Shown in pieces: positions 32,478-39,165 of a stretch of DNA of 39,165 nucleotides; position 1 is the stretch's first letter; each line of letters begins with the position of its first letter. The stretch lies in contig CAISTY010000295.1 of assembly GCA_903888515.1 (NCBI GenBank), forward strand, positions 1-39,165, written 5' to 3'. The notes below the pieces were generated by a model. It made no database searches. It saw only the letters and a list, made by a program, of their open reading frames with translations, and had not been told where the DNA came from. The stretch is from Akkermansiaceae bacterium (GTDB lineage Bacteria > Verrucomicrobiota > Verrucomicrobiia > Verrucomicrobiales > Akkermansiaceae). The translations under genes and the position numbers were made by a program.

Positions 32478-34406
32478 TTATTTGCGGTTCGATATGGACC
32501 AATAGACGGAGTAGCGCTGATGGTGCAGGTCGTAAAGCGGACGGAAGGTGATCCCGTCGGCGGGACCGGCCCCATGCGCCTTGAAAACCAACGGTGAGCC
32601 GTCGACCGGTTCAAGCCAGTCCGCAGGATTCGCGGAAAGCGTCATGATCTCCGGGACAAGCGCCGGCGGGACATTCCGATAGGCGTCTTTGCGAGCCAGA
32701 TCGTCCGGCATATTCTCGCGTCCCAACTCGCCTGCCAGCAGAACGGGCCCGCTGAATATGGCCGCCATGGCGGGCACATCCCTGGCCCGTTCCAGACGCA
32801 GCGTGGCGGGCAGTGTCAGGGTGATGACATCGCCCGTTTGCCATTCGCGGGTGAGGGAGACATACGAGGACGCCTTGGCCGTGGGTTCGCGCACCTGCCC
32901 GTTCAACGCCAACACGGCCGGGCCGGATACCCAATGCGGGACACGCATCCGCACTGTTGCGGGTTTCCCACCGCTGCTGTTGACCACCGTGACGCGCACG
33001 GTTTCGCCCCGCGTGATGTCGCCTTCCTGCCGGAGTGTTAGACCTGCTTCCTTCCAAATGAGTTGCGAGGGAATATAGAGGTTGATCCAAAGCGTATCGT
33101 CCCGTCGGAAGTATATCCCTTCGTTATAGCGGGGCGTGTTTTCGATGCCGGAACCCACACAGCAGGAGTTGTCTGTTAGATATGTGCGGAAATATCCGCG
33201 CAGCGGGGTGAAATAGGTCATGTGCCCGTGATCGGGTGCGATCGTGGCCAGGAGATGATTGTACAGCGCCCGCTCGAAATAATCGGCATATCCGGCGCGC
33301 GGATCCAACTCGAACAACCGGACCGTGAGCTTCAACATGTTATGCGTGCAACAGCTTTCGGCGGTCGTCGGCGGCAGGACTTTGCCGTCGTCGATGGACG
33401 GACCGGCCTCCACCCCGGGTTGGTCAAACCATTCGTGGAACCCATTGCCGCCGATGACAAACGAATGCTGCCGGGTCACGAATTCCCAAAAATGTGCCGC
33501 GGCTTTGGCAGTGGTTGGGTCACCCGTTAGGGCCGCGCAATGGGTTAGGCCAATTGCCTGGGCGATATGTGTATTGGAGTGCAACCCCTTGAGACGATCC
33601 TCGCCCGCAGCAAGCGGATCGACAAACCATGCCCGGTTGAACACCTTGGCCATGTCGAGGTATCGGCGGTCACCGGTCCTGACATGAAGTTCCGCCAGCA
33701 CGTCGCTCATGCCTCCGAATTCGTTATGCGGGTTGCGGCTGGTGTCCGTGCGGAAGATCCGCTCGATCTCCTCCGGCTTGAGCGCGGCGATGCGCCGCTC
33801 GCAATAGCCGGCCAACTTCACCGCCACTTCGAGCGCCTGCCGGTTGCCCAAATAATGATGGGCGTCGAGCAGTCCGGCCATGATCTTGTGGATGGTATAA
33901 TAGGGCACCACCACCCCGGCGGCATTCCCCGGTTTTCCTTCCAGTCGATCCAATGCCCCGGTCGGAAATGCCGCTAGATAGCCGTTGTCACCCAGCGCAT
34001 CCTGGCATTTGGCGAGTTCGCCCACGAGGTGGTTGGCCTTTTCCCGGAACGCATCGTCGCCGGTGGCAACCGCCATGCGTGAAGCGGCTGACAGATAATG
34101 TCCCGCCATGTGGCCCCGGATGAATCCGCTGTCCCAACCACCGTATCCGCCGGTCACTCCGGTGGCTTGGGGCAACTGCGCCAGCTTGCGGTATTCAAAC
34201 AACAATTTGTCCGGGACCAGCGACGCCACGTAACCCCGACGGTGCAATTCCTGCCGCTCGTAAAACGGACTGCCCGGCAGCAGCCGCACCTGGGCGGCAT
34301 CCACTGCCCTCACCGTGGAGATGCCGCCCGCCGCCATGCCGCCACCTGCGAGCGCCGTCGCCAAACACGTCATCCATCCTGTTCTAACTGTCCTAGTTGG
34401 CAGCAT
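32478..34406 (-). CDS. Exported GH127/GH146-type (DUF1680) beta-L-arabinofuranosidase
   Basis: The 642-residue protein begins with a signal peptide. The barrel carries Glu350-x-Cys352 in AESCCTHN and Cys415-Cys416 in DNSCCVGSGIENTPRY, the Glu/Cys set that binds zinc and provides the cysteine nucleophile in GH127 and GH146 enzymes. The N-terminal GYGGWDSGFIRGHMAGHYLSA block is typical of the DUF1680 group. It acts on terminal beta-L-arabinofuranose of plant glycans outside the cytoplasm. Its ATG follows the TAG stop of the GH2 gene with no base between (TAGATG), so translation is probably coupled. It is clearly a different branch from the GH127-type protein at 25965, suggesting distinct linkages. 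Confidence 0.9.
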   Translation of the reverse strand: MLPTRTVRTGWMTCLATALAGGGMAAGGISTVRAVDAAQVRLLPGSPFYERQELHRRGYVASLVPDKLLFEYRKLAQLPQATGVTGGYGGWDSGFIRGHMAGHYLSAASRMAVATGDDAFREKANHLVGELAKCQDALGDNGYLAAFPTGALDRLEGKPGNAAGVVVPYYTIHKIMAGLLDAHHYLGNRQALEVAVKLAGYCERRIAALKPEEIERIFRTDTSRNPHNEFGGMSDVLAELHVRTGDRRYLDMAKVFNRAWFVDPLAAGEDRLKGLHSNTHIAQAIGLTHCAALTGDPTTAKAAAHFWEFVTRQHSFVIGGNGFHEWFDQPGVEAGPSIDDGKVLPPTTAESCCTHNMLKLTVRLFELDPRAGYADYFERALYNHLLATIAPDHGHMTYFTPLRGYFRTYLTDNSCCVGSGIENTPRYNEGIYFRRDDTLWINLYIPSQLIWKEAGLTLRQEGDITRGETVRVTVVNSSGGKPATVRMRVPHWVSGPAVLALNGQVREPTAKASSYVSLTREWQTGDVITLTLPATLRLERARDVPAMAAIFSGPVLLAGELGRENMPDDLARKDAYRNVPPALVPEIMTLSANPADWLEPVDGSPLVFKAHGAGPADGITFRPLYDLHHQRYSVYWSISNRK

Positions 34407-36686
34407 CTATTTCTTCGCTTCGACCAGTTCCACGATGCCGCAGTCGATCGCCTGTGCTCCCCTGATCTGGTGGCAATGAATCGCCAGAATGTTATTGCCG
34501 GGCTTGAGCGATTTCATGGCTTCATCCGACATCGGGAACGCCTCATGGCTGGAGTTATAGCCGGTGATCTTGGCGGCCAGCTTGCCATTGATATAGATCT
34601 CCGCGTTGTCGTCGTGCAGGACGTTCAGGCAAAGATTGGCGGGCACCGATTTCATGTCAAACGAACGACGCAGCCAGATGTCCGGCGTCTTCCACTCGGT
34701 CGCCGGGTTGATGGTTCCGAACGCGGCGGCACCTTCCTTCCAGGACGCGTCGTCGAAACCGACCGCCTGCCATTCGCCGGCGGGTTGATCGGTGGTATAG
34801 CGCCACATCACCTTCACTCCCTGTTCGGCGCATGAAACGACCACCTTGGGCGCCACCTGTGGCTGATAGAGCAATGCGGCGGCTGCGGTCGCGCGGGTTT
34901 CATCGAATTTGATCTGCTCGCGGTCATAGGTCATCAAGCCATTGACCTCGATCTCGACATCGGACGTCTGCGTGTACACGGCGGCCGACAGTCCCTTGCC
35001 TATCAGTGGCCGCATGCGGGTAAGCAGACTCACATAAGCATCGGTGGCCTCGGCGTCAGTCTTGTAGCTGACATAGCCCCATGCTCCGGCTTCCCGCCAG
35101 AGGTGATCCTTGACCGGACGGCCCAAGCCGCCGAATTCGCCGAGCACCGCCGCCCGGGTGGGCTCGACGGCGGGCATGCCGGGGCCGGGATATTTGTGGA
35201 TGTCCATCACATCGCCGCACTTCTTGTCGGTCCAGCCGCTGGCATTGTTGACGAGTCTGCTAGGATCGCGTTGTTTGACCATTGCGGTGAGCCGCTCGGT
35301 ATCATATTGTCCCCAGCCCTCGTTGAACACCACCCACATGATGATGGATGGATGGTTTTCCAGAGTGTCGATCATTTCATTGAGTTCGCGCTCGAAGTTG
35401 TCGCGCTTGTCCGCGGGATTGTTGCCAGCGGGCATGTCCTGCCAGACGAGCAGGCCCAACTTGTCCGCCCAGTAATACATGCGGTCCGGCTCGATCTTGA
35501 CGTGCTTGCGCAACATGTTGCAGCCAAGTTTTTTGGTGATTTCCAAGTCATACTTCAGGGCGGCATCCGTCGGTGCGGTGTGCAGACTTTCCGGCCAGAA
35601 CCCCTGGTCCAACGGGCCATACTGGAACAACACCTTGTTGTTCAATCCAAGACGGTTGATGCCAGCCTCGTCCTTGAGGATGGAAATCTTGCGCATGCCG
35701 AAGTAACCGGTAACCGCATCCGAGGCATCGCCGTCTGTTAGAGCCACCTGCAGGTCATAGAGAAACGGTGTGTCCGGCGACCAGAGCTTCGGGTTCTTGA
35801 CCTTGAGGACGATCTCCTCGCCGGGCTTGCCGGTGGCGCTGGCAACGGCATTGCCTTGGTCAAACGCCGTGATTTTCACCGTGGCATTCGCTCCCGCGCC
35901 TGCGGCCTTGATTTTCACCTTGGCCTCCTCCTTGTCGATATCAGGAACGAGAGTATAGGAGGCGATGTGGGACTTGGCGACGGGCTCCAGCCAGACGGTG
36001 CGCCAAATGCCGGAGGTGGCGGTATACATAATGCCGTGGGGCTTGAGCACCTGCTTGCCGTGCGGTTGGCCGGCATCGGTCGGGTCCCAAACGGAAACCA
36101 CGATCTCCTGGCTGCCCTCGGGCTTCAAGGCATCGGTGATATCCATACTGAACGGGCTGTATCCGCCGATGTGCTTGCCGACCTCCTTGCCGTTCACATG
36201 AACCACGCAGTCCCAATCCACCGCACCGAAATTGAGCAGCACGCGCAGGTCTTTCCACGCACCGGGAATATCGACCGTCCGACGATACCACAGGCGCTCC
36301 GCAGGCTGGACGATATGCTTCACTCCGGACAATGCCGATTCTACCGGATAGGGAACCAGAATCCGCTGCTTGAACTCGTTAGGGCGGGGATCTTCTTTGG
36401 GTGCGATCGCCAGATCCCACAGGCCATTGAGGTTCAGCCAGTCCTTGCGGACCATCTGCGGCCGTGGATACTCTGGCAGGGCGTTCTTGGGGCTGACTTC
36501 CTGGGCCCAACGGGTCATGATGTGCCCGGGAACCGGTGCCCACTCGGCAGCCTGCGCGGTTAGCACGCCGACCATGACGATCAAGAGCGCGAGGCTTCCA
36601 ATACGCCTTTTTTGTGCAAGGATTTGGGTTCCGGCATAACCGCCCATGGCGGACGATGGGTTGAATGGTGTGGGTTGCTTGTCCAT
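34407..36686 (-). CDS. Exported glycoside hydrolase family 2 protein
   Basis: The ATG at 36686 or at 36647 leads into a signal peptide ending AQAAEW; an extension to 36881 is Gly/Val-rich and unsupported. The order is: sugar-binding jelly roll (LWYRRTVDIPGAW), immunoglobulin-like domain, then the barrel with acid/base Glu456 in VVFNEGWGQYD and nucleophile Glu517 in LGEFGGLG. A C-terminal jelly roll of about 150 residues (WLRRSFDMKS... INGKLAAKITGY) is an extra binding domain. GH2 enzymes include beta-galactosidase, beta-mannosidase, beta-glucuronidase and arabinosidases; sequence alone does not decide. It precedes the GH127/GH146 gene and is divergent from ppk. Confidence 0.92.
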   Translation of the reverse strand: MDKQPTPFNPSSAMGGYAGTQILAQKRRIGSLALLIVMVGVLTAQAAEWAPVPGHIMTRWAQEVSPKNALPEYPRPQMVRKDWLNLNGLWDLAIAPKEDPRPNEFKQRILVPYPVESALSGVKHIVQPAERLWYRRTVDIPGAWKDLRVLLNFGAVDWDCVVHVNGKEVGKHIGGYSPFSMDITDALKPEGSQEIVVSVWDPTDAGQPHGKQVLKPHGIMYTATSGIWRTVWLEPVAKSHIASYTLVPDIDKEEAKVKIKAAGAGANATVKITAFDQGNAVASATGKPGEEIVLKVKNPKLWSPDTPFLYDLQVALTDGDASDAVTGYFGMRKISILKDEAGINRLGLNNKVLFQYGPLDQGFWPESLHTAPTDAALKYDLEITKKLGCNMLRKHVKIEPDRMYYWADKLGLLVWQDMPAGNNPADKRDNFERELNEMIDTLENHPSIIMWVVFNEGWGQYDTERLTAMVKQRDPSRLVNNASGWTDKKCGDVMDIHKYPGPGMPAVEPTRAAVLGEFGGLGRPVKDHLWREAGAWGYVSYKTDAEATDAYVSLLTRMRPLIGKGLSAAVYTQTSDVEIEVNGLMTYDREQIKFDETRATAAAALLYQPQVAPKVVVSCAEQGVKVMWRYTTDQPAGEWQAVGFDDASWKEGAAAFGTINPATEWKTPDIWLRRSFDMKSVPANLCLNVLHDDNAEIYINGKLAAKITGYNSSHEAFPMSDEAMKSLKPGNNILAIHCHQIRGAQAIDCGIVELVEAKK

Positions 36687-36810
36687 AAGTTGTTTTGTGA
36701 TGCGGGGTTGGACTGAGTCATACGCTGCGGATTCGCCAAATCCAACACAAATCAACACACAAACCATAGGGCATCGTCCCGTGTTGACCCGGCAGGCCAC
36801 AACCCTCAGA

Positions 36811-38970
36811 ATGTCCGCGCCAACCACGACAGTCACCCCCCCCCCTACCCCGCCCCACGATCCTCCATCCGCCATGTCCATTCCCTACCTCAACCGTGAA
36901 ATCTCATGGATCGAGTTCAACCAACGCGTGCTCAACGAAGCGTTGCGAGACGACCTGCCATTGTTGGAACGCATGAAATTCCTCGCCATCACCGCAGCCA
37001 ATCTCGACGAGTTCTTCCAAGTCCGTGTCGGCGGATTGATGGCCTTGCGCCGCAGCGGATTGAAAACACCTGATGCCTCCGGCCTGACGCCCGCGCGGAA
37101 TCTCGCCGCCTTGCGCCAACGCATCCTCCAGATGATGGCCGACCAATACGCGTTGTTCCGCGACACCTTGATCCCAGCGCTGGCAAAGGCAGGCATCCAG
37201 GCCATGCAACCCGGCGATCTGTCAGTCGAACAGACAGCCCAGGTCGCCGCCACCTTTGAGGATCTCATCTATCCGCTGCTCACCCCGCTCGCGGTCGATC
37301 CCGGCGAGTCGCCGCCCATGGTCCCGGCACTGCAGGTCATCGTGGCCTGCCGTCTGCTAAATACCGAAACGCAGGTCGCGCGCCACTCCCTGATCCCCAT
37401 CCCGGATACCCTCGGCCGCCGCGTGCCCGTCACCAAGGAAGCCGACACCCATGCGTTTCTGCTCATCGAGGACCTCATCGCCACCCATGCCGCCCGGCTG
37501 TTTCCCGGAGAAAACGTTGCCGCCACCACCGTCTTCCGCGTAACCCGTAATGGCGATATCGCCGTGCAGGAGGAGGACGCCATCGATCTCGCCGATGAAA
37601 TGGAAGATGTGCTCAGCGCCCGCCGCTTCGCCGAAACCGTGCGGCTGGAACTCCGCGCCGACGCTCCCCGCGACCTCGTCGACATGATCCAGCAGGTCAC
37701 CGCCGCAGGGGCGCAGGAGATCTATCAGTCAGACGGACCGCCCGGCCTCGCGTCCTTCATGGAACTCGCGTTGCTGCCGGATTTCGATCATCTGCGCGAT
37801 GCCAATTGGCCGGGCCAGACCTCCCCGGCCATCGCACCCGGAGCATCGATGTTTGAGACCATCGCCGCGAACGACGTAATGCTGTTCCATCCCTACGAAT
37901 CCTTCGAACCGGTGCTCCGCCTGTTAGAGGAGGCCGCCGACGATCCTGATGTTGTCGCCATCAAACAGGTTCTCTACCGGACAGCGAGAAAATCGCGGGT
38001 CATCGACGCCCTCATCAGCGCCGCGGAAAACGGCAAACACGTCACCGTGCTCATCGAATTGAAGGCCCGCTTCGACGAAGCCCGCAACCTCGACCGCGCC
38101 GATGAATTGCAGCGTGCCGGAGCACAGATCGTTTACGGCGTGAAAGGCCTCAAGACCCACGCCAAAATCTGCATGATCATCCGCCGCGAGTCCGGCCACC
38201 TGCGCCGCTATGTCCATCTGGGTACCGGCAATTACAACGAGACAACCGCCCGACTTTACACGGATCTTTCCTACCTTACCTGCAAGCCCGAGTATGGAAA
38301 TGACGCCTCGTTGTTTTTCAACGCGGTCTCCGGCAGGTCGAAGCTGCTGCGTTTCCAACGCCTCGTCCCCGCGCCCACCGCGATGAAACATACCCTGTTG
38401 GATCTCATCACCGGCGAGGCGGAACGCGCGAAACAAGGGCTGCCCGCCCGCATCCTCGCCAAGGTCAACTCGTTGCAGGACCCGGATATCATCAAGGCGC
38501 TCTACAAAGCCTCCAAAGCGGGCGTGGAGATCAAACTCAACGTCCGCGGCATCTGCTGCCTCAAACCCGGCGACCCGAAACACTCGAAAAACATCGAGGT
38601 CGTTTCCATCATCGATCGGTTCCTCGAGCACGCCCGGTTGTTCTACTTCCATCAGGGCGGCGATGCGGAGGTATATATTTCCTCCGCAGACTGGATGACG
38701 CGCAACCTTGAAAAACGCGTCGAACTCATGATCCCGATCGAAGAACCCCAGTTGAAACGCCGCCTGGTGCGCATCTTGGAAGCCTTCTTCCAGGACAACA
38801 CCCAGGCCTCCCGCCTGCTGCCCGATGGCAGTTCCCAGCGCATCGTGCGCGGCAAACGCCAAAAGACATTCCGCGCCCAGGAACTTTTTTATCAGCAGGC
38901 GCGGAATGCCGCCAAAGCCCGCGAACACGAACGCGCCATGACCTTCGAACCCCACGTCCCGCCCGAGTGA
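36811..38970 (+). CDS. ppk: Polyphosphate kinase 1
   Basis: PPK1 reversibly transfers the gamma phosphate of ATP to long-chain polyphosphate. The N-terminal domain starts YLNREISWIEFNQRVLNEA, and NLDEFFQVRVGGL follows. The autophosphorylated histidine is His450 in KTHAK, and the second active-site histidine is His614 in YFHQGG (numbered from 36811). The start is uncertain: 36811 adds a Thr/Pro-rich leader encoded partly by a 10-C tract (36836-36845), whereas the ATG at 36874 gives the N-terminal length usual for the family. It is divergent from the GH2 gene, and the shared gap of about 120 bases must hold both promoters. Confidence 0.96.
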   Translation: MSAPTTTVTPPPTPPHDPPSAMSIPYLNREISWIEFNQRVLNEALRDDLPLLERMKFLAITAANLDEFFQVRVGGLMALRRSGLKTPDASGLTPARNLAALRQRILQMMADQYALFRDTLIPALAKAGIQAMQPGDLSVEQTAQVAATFEDLIYPLLTPLAVDPGESPPMVPALQVIVACRLLNTETQVARHSLIPIPDTLGRRVPVTKEADTHAFLLIEDLIATHAARLFPGENVAATTVFRVTRNGDIAVQEEDAIDLADEMEDVLSARRFAETVRLELRADAPRDLVDMIQQVTAAGAQEIYQSDGPPGLASFMELALLPDFDHLRDANWPGQTSPAIAPGASMFETIAANDVMLFHPYESFEPVLRLLEEAADDPDVVAIKQVLYRTARKSRVIDALISAAENGKHVTVLIELKARFDEARNLDRADELQRAGAQIVYGVKGLKTHAKICMIIRRESGHLRRYVHLGTGNYNETTARLYTDLSYLTCKPEYGNDASLFFNAVSGRSKLLRFQRLVPAPTAMKHTLLDLITGEAERAKQGLPARILAKVNSLQDPDIIKALYKASKAGVEIKLNVRGICCLKPGDPKHSKNIEVVSIIDRFLEHARLFYFHQGGDAEVYISSADWMTRNLEKRVELMIPIEEPQLKRRLVRILEAFFQDNTQASRLLPDGSSQRIVRGKRQKTFRAQELFYQQARNAAKAREHERAMTFEPHVPPE

Positions 38971-39005
38971 TGCCTCGTCCCGGCTCCACCGGAAAGGGAC
39001 AGAGA

Positions 39006-39027
39006 AATAATTAATTATTGTGGATAA
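39006..39027. promoter_or_regulatory. AT palindrome fused to a perfect DnaA box
   Basis: AATAATTAATTATT (39006-39019) is a perfect 14-base palindrome, and TGTGGATAA (39019-39027) is the reverse complement of the E. coli DnaA-box consensus TTATCCACA. Only one such box is seen in this gap, so origin function is not supported; DnaA control of a neighbour or chance are both possible. Confidence 0.45.
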
Positions 39028-39051
39028 CTCAACAGTGGGGAGTTCTGCGGC

Positions 39052-39165
39052 TCAGGATTCGTCGGAATGAAGTCCCAGGCGGGTCTTGAGCCGGGAGAGT
39101 TTTAGTGCCGCATCGGCCCACTGGTCAACCAGTTTGCGGAAGCGCTTGAAATTCGCCACCTCCAC
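39052..39165 (-). CDS. C-terminal end of an unknown gene, cut by the window edge
   Basis: On the minus strand the frame is open from the right edge to TGA at 39054-39052. The 37 visible residues (VEVANFKRFRKLVDQWADAA, then LKLSRLKTRLGLHSDES) are helical and basic. I do not recognise the family. Codon use resembles the neighbouring genes. The gap to ppk (38971-39051) holds the palindrome and DnaA box. Confidence 0.5.
   Translation of the reverse strand: MEVANFKRFRKLVDQWADAALKLSRLKTRLGLHSDES

Noticed and set aside
36784..36811. Possible promoter TTGACC with CAGAAT before ppk
   Set aside because: The -10 would overlap the ATG at 36811; it would only make sense with the start at 36874, and the match is moderate.
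1..39165. CRISPR arrays, rRNA genes, insertion-sequence ends or prophage genes
   Set aside because: No regularly spaced repeats, rRNA sequence, paired terminal repeats around a transposase or phage structural genes were seen.

Overview
The window looks like a chromosomal stretch from a GC-rich member of the Verrucomicrobiota. The evidence is a PEP-CTERM protein with the VPDGG-type sorting motif, very large exported LamG/beta-strand proteins, Tat-targeted Gfo/Idh and isomerase proteins, an ankyrin/YkuD lipoprotein, a RAYT remnant with a REP-type hairpin, and weak or absent Shine-Dalgarno sequences. The assignment is from protein style only; no marker gene fixes the genus.

Layout. 1-9.4 kb: a RAYT remnant at the left edge, then mostly minus-strand envelope genes: an ankyrin-repeat L,D-transpeptidase lipoprotein, an exported protein with a degenerate Lon-type (S16) domain, a YbgC-like thioesterase (plus strand), metG, and an HtrA protease with four PDZ domains followed by a catalytically dead trypsin-fold partner. 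9.6-12.9 kb: a minus-strand operon of a histone-deacetylase-family amidohydrolase, a sugar isomerase-like TIM barrel and a Gfo/Idh oxidoreductase. 13-28.5 kb (plus strand): a giant exported gluzincin-type metallopeptidase, ilvD, then a tight three-gene operon of GH51 arabinofuranosidase, a second gluzincin paralogue and a GH127-type beta-L-arabinofuranosidase. 28.6-31.2 kb: a MntA/HepT toxin-antitoxin pair whose toxin carries an amber codon, attached to what looks like the tail of a type I methylase gene, then a PEP-CTERM protein, tRNA-Leu(TAA) and a small membrane protein behind an A-tract promoter. 31.2-39.2 kb: a PfkB-family kinase, a minus-strand GH2 -> GH127/GH146 pair, ppk, and an AT-rich palindrome with a perfect DnaA box near the right edge.

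How it may work together. Secreted peptidases with HExxH...E sites are interleaved, in one case by a 4-base overlap, with enzymes for alpha- and beta-linked L-arabinofuranose. GH127 enzymes are known for beta-L-arabinofuranosides of hydroxyproline-rich glycoproteins such as extensin. My main inference is that 20.6-28.5 kb, helped by 13-18.3 kb and 32.5-36.7 kb, is a locus for taking apart arabinosylated plant or green-algal cell-wall glycoproteins: glycosidases strip the arabinose and gluzincins cut the backbone. There are also several DNA-level oddities, above all a marked excess of the pentamer CTAAC/GTTAG.
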